Position numbers and translations under genes: made by a program | Shown here: positions 1 to 7,348 of the stretch, one piece after another | Layout: each line of letters starts with the position of its first letter | How positions within the stretch are numbered: the stretch's first letter is position 1 | Source: Porphyromonadaceae bacterium UBA7555 | GTDB taxonomy: Bacteria > Bacteroidota > Bacteroidia > Bacteroidales > Muribaculaceae | Assembly: GCA_002478045.1 (NCBI GenBank) | Contig: DLLT01000012.1 | Coordinates: forward strand, 1 to 50,980 | Direction of reading: 5' to 3' | Length of the DNA stretch: 50,980 nucleotides | Notes under the pieces: model-generated | The model's database searches: none | The model's input: only the letters and a program-made list of their open reading frames with translations | Told to the model about the DNA's origin: nothing

Positions 1-100
1 CTTGAACTACAGCACGCCAAACTTTTTTTCTTGTACATACTAACTATTCTAGGTATCTTGAATGCCTGTAAAGATAGCATATACTGACCGTTAAGCAGTA

Positions 101-123
101 TTTCACCCTGCAAAATGACCTAT
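101..123. repeat. 23-bp direct repeat, copy 1
   Basis: The 23 bases starting TTTCACCCTGCAAAATGACC are repeated exactly at 204-226, 103 bp away. The second copy sits just where recognisable traG sequence stops, so the pair may record a deletion or insertion event in the decayed conjugative module. Confidence 0.8.
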
Positions 124-203
124 TGACCAGTTTTATTTGTCGTTTTTGCGCTGAAGCACCTTGATACTATATAAATACTTATCATATAATCTGTTATATG
201 TGG

Positions 204-226
204 TTTCACCCTGCAAAATGACCTAT
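204..226. repeat. 23-bp direct repeat, copy 2
   Basis: This is an exact copy of 101-123. It abuts the truncation end of the traG remnant. The bases between the copies and those before 101 show no recognisable gene. Confidence 0.8.
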
Positions 227-232
227 AAGTCT

Positions 233-481
233 GAAAAGTTGCGTGAACACATAGTAAGAGTCGACATTGGCGCAATACTTCTGTACCGGGTTCTCCAGTT
301 TCAGCACGGTGGAATATTCTCCGGTCTTGGTATATATCACACCAATCCCGTCCACTTCTTCCACGGAGAAATAGATGTCCTGAAAGATGCGCTTCCTCTT
401 GCCGCCTGTTCCAAATGCTTATACCGACACGGCCATGCCTATGCAAATGGCAATGAAGACTATGAAAACGTATATGATCAT
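233..481 (-). pseudogene. traG: TraG-like conjugation ATPase, 5' remnant with nonsense codon
   Basis: Read on the minus strand from the ATG at 481, the sequence encodes a hydrophobic leader of 20 residues, then an in-frame TAA (419-421). It continues in the same frame with GGKRKRIFQDIYFSVEEV, DGIGVIYTKTGEY and ENPVQKYCANVDSYYVF, which I recognise as the N-terminus of the Bacteroidetes conjugative-transposon TraG (VirB4-like) ATPase. Similarity ends near 233, so about 90 percent of the gene, including the Walker motifs, is absent. It follows traF in the normal tra order. It cannot make a functional protein. The family name rests on memory of TraG sequences. Confidence 0.75.
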
Positions 482-581
482 TTGTGACTATTTACAATTA
501 AGGGTAGGCTGACCTATTGAAAGGCCAAGCCCACCCACGTTCAACATTCAATATATCCATTCATGGTCAAATGGTTTTCTG

Positions 582-878
582 TTACATTTTCTTGGAGTAG
601 GCATAGATGAACACCCCACGTTCCTGCCGTTTGCTGTGCAGTCCCTTGCGCGGCTTGAACAGAATCAGTCCCGCACCGCTTGTCACAGTGACGGACAGGA
701 CAATCAGGGCGAGAACGAATCCTGCCACACAATAGGCTATGATGAAGCCGACAATGGCGATGCCTATCGTGGCTGCCGCCCAATAGATGTAGCGACCCTA
801 AATGCCCATAAATTCAAGGGGACGTTGCAGCCCCTTGAACAATGGATAATCCGGATAGTGTTCCTCTTTCCCGTTCAT
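582..878 (-). pseudogene. traF: TraF-like (DUF4133) conjugation membrane protein with internal stop
   Basis: Minus-strand ATG at 878. The frame reads YPLFKGLQRPLEFMGI, then TAG (798-800), then GRYIYWAAATIGIAIVGFII and a second hydrophobic stretch, ending KPRKGLHSKRQERGVFIYAY with TAA at 582. This is the full pattern of Bacteroidetes TraF (DUF4133, about 100 residues, two membrane segments) at full length apart from one nonsense codon, probably a CAG to TAG change. It lies 12 bp after the traE-like tail and about 100 bp before traG, the usual order. It is a pseudogene, unless the stop is read through. Confidence 0.8.
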
Positions 879-890
879 GATACCTGCGGT

Positions 891-983
891 TTAGGATATT
901 CCGAAGAACAGAGGAAGTGCCTGGGCTGCCGCAATAAGGAAGATGCAGGCTCCGACCACCATCATGATCTTCTTCTTGAAATC
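891..983 (-). pseudogene. traE: TraE-like (DUF4134) C-terminal fragment
   Basis: Thirty codons on the minus strand read KKKIMMVVGACIFLIAAAQA followed by LPLFFGIS and a stop. The GACIFLI hydrophobic helix resembles the last membrane segment of Bacteroidetes TraE-type conjugation proteins, and its position directly before traF fits. Upstream of 983 the frame is closed by a stop and nothing recognisable continues, so only the tail survives. The assignment depends partly on synteny with traF and traG. Confidence 0.5.
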
Positions 984-1207
984 TTACTGATTGCTTGTAA
1001 TATACTGATAATCAGTACTAATTAAAATGATAAAATGACGAAAGAAACAAATTGGAAACAATAAAATAGAGAAACCGCAAAATGAAAGTATGAGAAAACA
1101 TAAATTAACACGGAAAGCAATGATAAATATCCGATTTTGTCATTTTAGAAATGAAAGCCGAACACACATTTAAATCACAAAAGTTTCATCCTTGTATGTA
1201 AGAAAGT

Positions 1208-1228
1208 TGTAAAACATATTATTTTACA
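1208..1228. promoter_or_regulatory. Inverted repeat upstream of the R-M controller gene (possible operator)
   Basis: TGTAAAA (1208-1214) is mirrored by TTTTACA (1222-1228) around a 7-bp centre, about 55 bp before the -7 element of the controller gene. Controller proteins of R-M systems bind symmetric sites in their own promoter, but this site does not match the classical GACT/AGTC C-box, so its role is inference. Confidence 0.3.
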
Positions 1229-1280
1229 TGAAAACATACAATATTCTACGAAGAATTTCGTTTATTCCAATAAATGTAAA

Positions 1281-1288
1281 TACCTTTG
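1281..1288 (+). promoter_or_regulatory. -7 element (TACCTTTG) of the R-M cassette
   Basis: TACCTTTG matches the Bacteroidetes -7 consensus TAnnTTTG. No clear TTTG -33 element is seen 20 bp upstream. It implies transcription from about 1294, which rules out the upstream in-frame start at 1228 and supports ATG 1312. Confidence 0.55.
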
Positions 1289-1311
1289 CATTGAACTTAA
1301 ATAAAATTACA

Positions 1312-1533
1312 ATGAATGAGCTTAACAGAATAAAAGTAGTTCTTGTAGAACAAAAGAAAACGGGTAAATGGTTGGCAGAACAACTTGGTGTTAGTACAAC
1401 AACAACAAGTCGTTGGTGTTCTAATTCGGCTCAACCAGACTTACAGACACTAAGTAAGATTGCTAAGCTGTTAAAAATAGACACAAGAGAACTTCTTGTT
1501 CCAACAGACTTACATGAAAACTTTCAAAATTGA
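1312..1533 (+). CDS. Small XRE-type HTH protein, controller (C-protein-like) of a type II R-M cassette
   Basis: A 73-residue protein that is essentially one helix-turn-helix domain: RIKVVLVEQKKTGKWLAEQL followed by GVSTTTTSRWCSN and QPDLQTLSKIAKLLKIDTRE. This is the XRE/Cro fold of small R-M-linked regulators, in which the protein autoregulates its promoter and sets methylase/nuclease timing. The start at ATG 1312 is chosen because a -7 element ends at 1288; a longer in-frame start at 1228 would lie upstream of that promoter. The methyltransferase follows at once, its start overlapping this gene (ATG 1514) or 22 bp beyond it (ATG 1556). The controller role is inferred from size and position. 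Confidence 0.75.
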   Translation: MNELNRIKVVLVEQKKTGKWLAEQLGVSTTTTSRWCSNSAQPDLQTLSKIAKLLKIDTRELLVPTDLHENFQN

Positions 1534-1555
1534 TAACAAAACAACAGATAAAAAA

Positions 1556-3109
1556 ATGAATAGTGAAAAAAATGCACCTCGGTATTTTATGCATAAATAT
1601 TGGGGAAAAAAGCCAGCCTCTGGTATAAGTCCTTTGGTTGATAAATATACAAACCCTGGAGATACTATTATTGATCCATTTTCAGGGTATGGTGTTTTCT
1701 GTTGTGAAGCATATCTTAAAAATAGAAATGTTATAGTAAATGATCTCAATCCTATTGCAAATTTTATAGCACATAATTTGTTTTCAAACGATGTAAGTAT
1801 TTCAAAAGTCAAAAGGGAATGGGATGAAATCAAAGCGGAATTGTCACCCTTCATAGACCAATGGTATAATATTACCATTGGCGATAAAACTTATCAACCT
1901 ATATCAGTTTTAAGAAATAAGGATGGCTTACCACTGCAATTTACTTTTAAGGATGGAAGAAAGACATCTATTCAAAATATTCCAGAAGAATTTGCCAAAG
2001 ATTTCTGTGAGAAAGAGAGCAATTACGAAATAACAGATTGGTATCCAGTGGTTTCAATCATAGAAAATTCCAGAATATCAGCTCGCCCGAACATGACAGT
2101 TAAGGATCTCTTTACAAAAAGAACCCTTGCTTGTCATGCGAAACTGTTGTCATTGATAAACAAATATGCGACAGGCTCTAATAAGGACTTGTTTTTAATC
2201 GCATTTACAGCAAATTTAGCCAACTGTTCCAAACTTGTTCCACCTATCAAAAGTAGAGGGACACTTGCTCAAGGAGCTTGGATGACAGGTTTTTATATCG
2301 GTGAGACGTATATAGAGAATAATGTCTTACATTATTACGAAAATCGTATAAAGAAGGCGATAAAGGGAAAAGAAGATTTCTTGAATGCGTTATCTGGTAA
2401 TTTAATGAAAGAACCAATTAGGTCAACTTTCAAAATTACTAATTTTGATGCAAAGAGATTACAACTCCCAGACAACTCTGTTGATTATGTTTTTACAGAT
2501 CCTCCTTATGGGGATAGTGTTCCATATTTCGAACAAAGCGTAATTTGGAACTCTTGGCTAAAATTAGTACCTGATTATAAGCAAGAAATTGTAATATCGG
2601 ATAGTAATCAACGCCATAAAGATATTGAGACTTTTGAAAATGATATAAATTCGGCTTTCTCGGAAATTCGAAGAATACTAAAAGACAATAAGTATTTTTC
2701 GCTTACATTTCATTCTCTATCGGGATTGGAATGGAAAGCCGTAAGCAATGCGTGTGTTTTCAATAATTTCAATGTTGTTGATTATGAGTGGTTAGAACAA
2801 AAAACCTATCCGCCAAGACAACTTAATCGAGTTAAATCGATAAAAGGTGATGTACTTGTGACTTTTCGAAAGAATCCTGCACCTGTACATCTGCGTATTT
2901 GTGATGATTGTCAATTTGTAATAATTATAACAGAGTTTATAACAGAAACCATCAATAAAGGAATAACCGACACAAATGGAATAATGATGGCTATAATGGA
3001 ATGGATTTTGCGGAATATGATTATAATAGGCAATGTAGATGTATTTGCTGTGCTGAATAATTATTTTCAACTTGGCGAAGAAGGGAATTGGAGTGTCAAA
3101 CAAAAGTAA
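1556..3109 (+). CDS. Type II DNA amino-methyltransferase (N6-adenine or N4-cytosine)
   Basis: A 517-residue methylase counted from ATG 1556; ATG 1514 in the same frame would overlap the controller gene by 20 bp and is the alternative start. It opens with HKYWGKKP (residues 13-20) and motif I as IIDPFSGYG (38-46), which binds S-adenosylmethionine. It has a long central region (about 90-290) likely used in target recognition, and motif IV as FTDPPYGDSVPYFE (313-326), the catalytic DPPY of amino-methyltransferases. It should methylate the cassette's recognition site to protect the host. It is followed 18 bp later by the nuclease gene. GC content is clearly below that of the core genes, a sign of acquisition. 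The recognition sequence cannot be predicted. Confidence 0.85.
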   Translation: MNSEKNAPRYFMHKYWGKKPASGISPLVDKYTNPGDTIIDPFSGYGVFCCEAYLKNRNVIVNDLNPIANFIAHNLFSNDVSISKVKREWDEIKAELSPFIDQWYNITIGDKTYQPISVLRNKDGLPLQFTFKDGRKTSIQNIPEEFAKDFCEKESNYEITDWYPVVSIIENSRISARPNMTVKDLFTKRTLACHAKLLSLINKYATGSNKDLFLIAFTANLANCSKLVPPIKSRGTLAQGAWMTGFYIGETYIENNVLHYYENRIKKAIKGKEDFLNALSGNLMKEPIRSTFKITNFDAKRLQLPDNSVDYVFTDPPYGDSVPYFEQSVIWNSWLKLVPDYKQEIVISDSNQRHKDIETFENDINSAFSEIRRILKDNKYFSLTFHSLSGLEWKAVSNACVFNNFNVVDYEWLEQKTYPPRQLNRVKSIKGDVLVTFRKNPAPVHLRICDDCQFVIIITEFITETINKGITDTNGIMMAIMEWILRNMIIIGNVDVFAVLNNYFQLGEEGNWSVKQK

Positions 3110-3127
3110 AATATAAAAGTATTCAAT

Positions 3128-4216
3128 ATGACAAACTTTGAAAAATGGGACAAAGAGTTCCGTGCACAAAATCTTTACGCTTTCAACAACAATGAAAGTG
3201 CTTTATTGTACTTGAAGGTTAGAGCTGTATGTCGTGGGAAACAGATTAAACAGTTTGTTGAGAAAAATGGCATAAGACTCACTTCCACGAAGATTACTGA
3301 GCAGTTTGCTGAGTTGTATTCAATTATGGAGAATACACCTAATAGTAAGGCAATGCTTGATACTTATCTATGTGACAGAAACAATGAATGGTATCACGCA
3401 ATGGGAGTAGATGAAGAAAAATTGAAAAGTGGTTTACGACAGATAAACAACTACGAATGGGGAGGAGATCAAGAAAACTCGCTTGACCAGTACCTTGTCC
3501 GTAGATATATCAAAGTAATCAGCGATTTTGATGAGTTAAGCAGCAAGGCTGATGCTATTGCAGCAAATGCATGGAATTTTGTCCAAACAAGTTGGTATAA
3601 CAACTGGACTTCCTATCTTATTGAATCGATATTCAAGAAACATAGACGTGTGTTATCTGCGGTTGGTGAAATCAAAAGTGTTGACTTCTTTATAGAGAAC
3701 AACCCTATTGATTTGAAAGTTACCTATTTTCCAGGAGCTTATATGCAAGGTAAATTAAAAGAAGCATTGGGCAACACTGAGTTAACTTGGCTAAAGCGTC
3801 AGGCAAAGAAAATTGGTATTACACCAGATAAAAATCTTTCTGATTCCGAACAGTATAATTTCTTAAAAGAGGAAATTGAGAATCACGGGCATCAAGAAGT
3901 GATATCTCAACTTACTGCTACAAGAAAACAGATAGTTGACGAAGCTCGTAATAATCCAGAAAACCTGATGAAATGGCTTTATGAGAATCAAAGTCCTCGT
4001 TTGTTTGGTGCGGAAAATCGTTTATTTGTCGTTCTTGTGGATTCTACAGATATGAATCAATCGTGGAAGATGAAGAGAGCATTTTCTTTAATTGAACCTA
4101 AAGTAAATGCCTATCTTGATAGCTTTGATGCAAATTCTCTAAAGAGAATCGAATTCACATTTAGTAAAAAAGCATACGAAAGTCTTGCCGACATAATCTT
4201 CGTCGTAAAAGAATAA
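3128..4216 (+). CDS. Type II restriction endonuclease, PD-(D/E)XK type
   Basis: A 362-residue protein with no recognisable family name, but with a nuclease core at about residues 178-201: GEIKSVDFFI then NPIDLKVTYF. Glu181, Asp186, Asp195 and Lys197 fit the E...D-x8-D-x-K arrangement of PD-(D/E)XK restriction enzymes, which cut DNA with Mg2+. It starts 18 bp after the methyltransferase stop and completes a controller-methylase-nuclease operon. Coding is AT-rich like its partners. No frameshift or internal stop is visible, so the cassette is probably active. The endonuclease role is inferred from motif and position; the specificity is unknown. Confidence 0.75.
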   Translation: MTNFEKWDKEFRAQNLYAFNNNESALLYLKVRAVCRGKQIKQFVEKNGIRLTSTKITEQFAELYSIMENTPNSKAMLDTYLCDRNNEWYHAMGVDEEKLKSGLRQINNYEWGGDQENSLDQYLVRRYIKVISDFDELSSKADAIAANAWNFVQTSWYNNWTSYLIESIFKKHRRVLSAVGEIKSVDFFIENNPIDLKVTYFPGAYMQGKLKEALGNTELTWLKRQAKKIGITPDKNLSDSEQYNFLKEEIENHGHQEVISQLTATRKQIVDEARNNPENLMKWLYENQSPRLFGAENRLFVVLVDSTDMNQSWKMKRAFSLIEPKVNAYLDSFDANSLKRIEFTFSKKAYESLADIIFVVKE

Positions 4217-4283
4217 ATGAGGGAACGATGATAATATAGCATAATTAAAATTCACTTTAGTTTTTTCATTAAACAGAAACGAT

Positions 4284-4553
4284 ATGAAAAGAGTTGCCAC
4301 TTTACTGATTTTGTGCTTTATGCCTATCTGCCTATTTGCACAAACTTATAAAATGTATCAAACACGTAACTACCATAACCAGTTACGTTTGAATACAGCT
4401 ACAGGAGAAGTATTACAGGTGCAAGATGACGGTCAATCTTGGAAAATTTGTGATGCAGTGGAAGATGGTGGCGAAATTAATAATCGCTTCTGTCTTTATG
4501 AAACATATTATATAAATAGGGCGAGGCCCGAGACGGTGTGTTCACGACCTTAA
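4284..4553 (+). pseudogene. Truncated small secreted protein at the island boundary
   Basis: The first 74 codons encode a signal peptide (MKRVATLLILCFMPICLFAQ) and a compact motif, YKMYQTRNYHNQLRLNTATG then EVLQVQDDGQSWKI, recalling a family of small secreted Bacteroidetes proteins. After the codons for LYET (about 4505) the frame runs into unrelated residues (YYINRARPETVCSRP) and stops, and GC content jumps. I read this as a 3' truncation at the right edge of the acquired island. A short protein may still be made, but the C-terminal half expected for the family is missing. Family length is from memory. Confidence 0.5.
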
Positions 4554-4695
4554 CAATACGCAGTCAGCACACGACCGAGCCAAAAGTATTACCCGAAAAG
4601 GACGGACAAATCGCAGCCTGTTACCGCTCGGGCAAGATTGACGTAAAAAAACAAGATCTCAGGGGCAAAAGCCGAGAGTATTCAAAAAAATTCGC

Positions 4696-4703
4696 TAAAT
4701 TTG
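4696..4703 (+). promoter_or_regulatory. -7 element (TAAATTTG) for the 4882 gene
   Basis: TAAATTTG is a perfect -7 match, giving a leader of roughly 170 nt before ATG 4882. The stretch between the truncated gene (4553) and 4882 otherwise holds no convincing gene; a short open frame at 4538-4801 has no recognisable content. Confidence 0.45.
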
Positions 4704-4881
4704 CAAAGACTTCTGATGTTCATCGGTTTGCACGCCGGCTCACCATAGGTATACCGGCCGAAACACCACCCGAGCACTTCTTGCACCATCAATACACATA
4801 GAGTATCGTAAGTGCACAATCGAACGCATAACAAGACATTTACACATACACATAATCGCAATATAAACAATAATTTACTCT

Positions 4882-5775
4882 ATGAAACATTCTTTACTTT
4901 CGCTCACAGTAGCTCTGGCTGCTGTCTTAGGATTCGGTGCCACAGCTGCGGCACAGACCTCGGTTTACGCTACAGGCAATTTTACGGGCGCGCCCGCCAC
5001 TTGGGATCCCGAAAATCCCGCCGAACTGACCTACGCTGACGGCGTATATACGCTCGACCTCACCGGTGCCGAGCAAGGCCAGATGTTCAAACTCTCTACC
5101 GCCAAAGGCGATTGGACCACCTTCAATGCCGCCTGCTTCGGCGTAGCCGATGACGGCCAATTGTTTACAATGACACCCAATGTCGCCGCCACTTGGGAGG
5201 TAGGCAAACTGGGCAACAACGCCATCCCCGCCTCCGGCGATTTCAAACTTGTTGTAGACCTCGAGGCTAAGACAATGACACTTGTCGGCGAGGGCACCGT
5301 CAAGGATGTCTTCGACATATACCTGCGCGGCGAAATCAGCGGATGGGAGGCAACCGAAGCATACAAATTTGCGTATACCGGCGTCAGCTCCTTCGGCGAA
5401 CAGATGTACGAATTGATTCTTTCCGAAGGCCTGACCGGCGAGTTCAAAATTGCAGACGCAAGCTGGGGTGAAATCAATTATGGCGCAAACGCGGTCGTTG
5501 AGACCGGTACCACCACTGAGGTCTTCTACAATAGCAGCACCAACCTCAAAGCCGCTATAACCGAGCCCATAAAGCTGACATTCTACCACAACCTCGACAA
5601 GAGCAAATCTTCGTGGCTCAAGGTAGACAAATACGAAGGCGTATCGGACATCACCATAGATGACGCTGCCGCCGCCACGTATTACAACCTGCAAGGCATC
5701 CGCGTAGCCGAACCCGCCAACGGCCTGTATATCAAGGTCGCCGGCAATACCGTCTCCAAGGTATACGTCAAATAA
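4882..5775 (+). CDS. Secreted protein with two SusE/SusF-like carbohydrate-binding modules and C-terminal sorting tail
   Basis: A 297-residue exported protein. A signal peptide (about 1-25, cleaved near AAAQT) is followed by two similar beta-rich modules. The first contains GDWTTFNA; the second has DIYLRGEISGWEATEAYKF then EFKIADASWGEINYG, which recalls the starch-binding modules of SusE/SusF. The last 30 residues (YYNLQGIRV...GLYIKVAGN...VYVK) form the short tail common on exported Bacteroidales proteins, resembling a type IX sorting or anchoring signal. A same-length paralogue lies at 33189-34082 on the opposite strand. Glycan binding is inferred from the fold pattern; no partner SusC/SusD genes are nearby. 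Confidence 0.7.
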   Translation: MKHSLLSLTVALAAVLGFGATAAAQTSVYATGNFTGAPATWDPENPAELTYADGVYTLDLTGAEQGQMFKLSTAKGDWTTFNAACFGVADDGQLFTMTPNVAATWEVGKLGNNAIPASGDFKLVVDLEAKTMTLVGEGTVKDVFDIYLRGEISGWEATEAYKFAYTGVSSFGEQMYELILSEGLTGEFKIADASWGEINYGANAVVETGTTTEVFYNSSTNLKAAITEPIKLTFYHNLDKSKSSWLKVDKYEGVSDITIDDAAAATYYNLQGIRVAEPANGLYIKVAGNTVSKVYVK

Positions 5776-5797
5776 CAATACACACCCTCCATAGCCG

Positions 5798-5830
5798 AAG
5801 GCCGGGAAGCGCAGATGCTTCCCGGCCTTT
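5798..5830 (+). terminator. Intrinsic terminator after the 4882 gene
   Basis: A 13-bp perfect stem, AAGGCCGGGAAGC (5798-5810) with GCTTCCCGGCCTT (5817-5829), loop GCAGAT, then a short T tract. Confidence 0.75.
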
Positions 5831-5957
5831 GTCGTATACGTCCGTTTGCTTCTATTATTACGGTAGTAGCGATTTTTTGACCTATACGCCTGTTTTTAGC
5901 TGATTAGCAAAAATAGCCAGGAGTCTAAAGTTTTTATGTGTATTTTTTACTCAAAAA

Positions 5958-5989
5958 TTTGGTGGTTTCAGATATAAGCAGTAATTTTG
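5958..5989 (+). promoter_or_regulatory. Consensus promoter of the NUDIX gene
   Basis: TTTG (5958-5961), 20 bp, TAATTTTG (5982-5989): a full match to the Bacteroidetes vegetative promoter. It fixes the downstream start at ATG 6023 rather than the upstream in-frame codon at 5987. Confidence 0.75.
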
Positions 5990-6022
5990 CGTCAAAATAA
6001 CACAAGCGCCACATGCACGACA

Positions 6023-6721
6023 ATGGAACAAGACAACAATTACTGCTACAAGTATCCGCATCCGGCGGTCACGGCGGACTGCGTCATATTCGGTTATGAC
6101 ATCAAAGAGGGCCTGTCGTTGCTGCTGATCGAACGCGGCCTTGAGCCGTACAAAGGTCGCTGGGCTTTCCCCGGCGGCTTTATGCGTATCGACGAAAGCA
6201 CCGACCAATGTGCCGAACGCGAACTAAGCGAAGAAACCGGACTGACCTCATGCTACCTTGAGCAATTCGGCAGCTTCAGCGATGTTTACCGCGACCCGCG
6301 CGAACGCGTGGTCACAATCGCATACTTCGCATTAGTCAAGAAAAGCGAAGTCCGAGGCGGCGACGATGCACAACGTGCTCAGTGGTTCGGCATCGACAAG
6401 GTGCCGCCATTGGCATTCGATCACGACCACATACTGAGCGTAGCCCTGCGCAAGCTCAAGGAAAAAATTCACTTCGAGCCTATAGGCTTTGAGCTGCTGC
6501 CCGATGTGTTCACCATGCCGCAACTCCAGGACCTGTACGAAAGCATCCTTGGCATCAAGTTTGACCGTCGCAACTTTGCCTCGAAAATGCTCAAGCTGGG
6601 CATACTTGACATAGCTGTCGAACGCCCCAAAGACGCCGGACCACGCATCCCGGTGCAATACCGCTTCAATAAAGACAATTATGACAAGATGAAGAGCAAA
6701 GGCTTCCGCCTCGAATTCTAA
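6023..6721 (+). CDS. NUDIX hydrolase with C-terminal winged helix (NrtR/AraR-like)
   Basis: A 232-residue protein. Residues about 12-145 form a NUDIX domain with an intact box: GFMRIDE, seven residues, RELSEETGL, so the metal-binding glutamates for nucleoside-diphosphate-X hydrolysis are all present. Residues about 150-232 (PDVFTMPQLQDLYESILG, FDRRNFASKMLKLGIL, then IPVQYRF) form a winged helix. This pair is typical of NrtR-type regulators, which sense ADP-ribose or a related sugar nucleotide and repress NAD or sugar genes; Bacteroides AraR is a relative. Because the catalytic box is intact, an enzyme role is also possible. Its targets are not evident, though nadA, nadB and nadD lie further along the window. 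Confidence 0.85.
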   Translation: MEQDNNYCYKYPHPAVTADCVIFGYDIKEGLSLLLIERGLEPYKGRWAFPGGFMRIDESTDQCAERELSEETGLTSCYLEQFGSFSDVYRDPRERVVTIAYFALVKKSEVRGGDDAQRAQWFGIDKVPPLAFDHDHILSVALRKLKEKIHFEPIGFELLPDVFTMPQLQDLYESILGIKFDRRNFASKMLKLGILDIAVERPKDAGPRIPVQYRFNKDNYDKMKSKGFRLEF

Positions 6722-6788
6722 GGCTCAGATACTTGCGTGATTAAACAGCCAAAACAACCGCTTTAAGAACCGAAAAATCAGCAGCACA

Positions 6789-7229
6789 ATGTCAACTACC
6801 GATAACACCGCAAACACTCCTCGACAGTATACGGCAGGACGATACACACCCGACCACATCACAACACTCAAGCCGGACGAAGTCTTCGTCTTCGGCAGCA
6901 ATCTGGCCGGGATGCACGGCGGCGGAGCCGCTCGTGCGGCAGTCCGCTATTTCGGCGCCGTCATGGGACAGGGCATCGGTATGCAAGGCCAAAGCTATGC
7001 CATACCCACCATGCACGGAGGTGTGGACAAAATAGCCCCTTACGTTGACCAATTCATCGAATACGCCAAGGCGCATCCGCAGCAGACATTTCTGGTGACG
7101 CGCATAGGCTGCGGCATAGCCGGATTCACGGCCCGAGAAATAGCCCCATTGTTCCGCCCGGCTTTCGGCATAGACAACATCATTCTGCCACGCGATTTCG
7201 TTCAAGCCATCGCAGATGACAAACACTAA
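6789..7229 (+). CDS. A1S_2505-family (macro-domain-like) protein
   Basis: A 146-residue protein with the family pattern VFVFGSNLAGMHGGGAARAA, then GQGIGMQGQSYAIPT, then FLVTRIGCGIAGF and EIAPLF. The GSNLAG...GGGAA and GCGIAG glycine-rich loops resemble ADP-ribose-binding macro folds. Relatives are found in phages and in bacterial genomes and are usually labelled non-structural phage proteins; no activity is established to my knowledge. It lies 67 bp after the NUDIX gene, also a possible ADP-ribose-handling protein, so a shared nucleotide-sugar role is an attractive inference. It is full length, with no other phage gene nearby. Confidence 0.7.
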   Translation: MSTTDNTANTPRQYTAGRYTPDHITTLKPDEVFVFGSNLAGMHGGGAARAAVRYFGAVMGQGIGMQGQSYAIPTMHGGVDKIAPYVDQFIEYAKAHPQQTFLVTRIGCGIAGFTAREIAPLFRPAFGIDNIILPRDFVQAIADDKH

Positions 7230-7325
7230 TCCCGCGATTATCCCCCCTCAAAACGAAACATCACTCATTCTTCTCTTTTCCCTCTATTTTTACAATCTCG
7301 AACACGATATTTCCTACAAAACCAC

Positions 7326-7333
7326 TAACTTTG
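7326..7333 (+). promoter_or_regulatory. -7 element (TAACTTTG) of the sigma-factor gene
   Basis: A perfect -7 element that places transcription start about 10 nt before ATG 7349, so the sigma-factor mRNA is nearly leaderless. It argues against the start at 7331 in the same frame. No clear -33 element is seen. Confidence 0.55.
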
Positions 7334-7348
7334 CCAAACAATACAGAC

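Noticed and set aside
161..487. Open frames at 161-487 and 636-1025 on the plus strand
   Set aside because: They are antisense to the traG and traF remnants, which carry the recognisable protein similarity.
1031..1147. TAAAATGAC/GTCATTTTA 9-bp inverted repeat 99 bp apart upstream of the R-M cassette
   Set aside because: AT-rich arms at this distance are expected by chance, and they do not coincide with a composition boundary or a duplication.
4538..4801. Short plus-strand frame between the truncated gene and the 4882 gene
   Set aside because: It crosses the promoter of the 4882 gene, is basic and compositionally odd, and has no recognisable motif.
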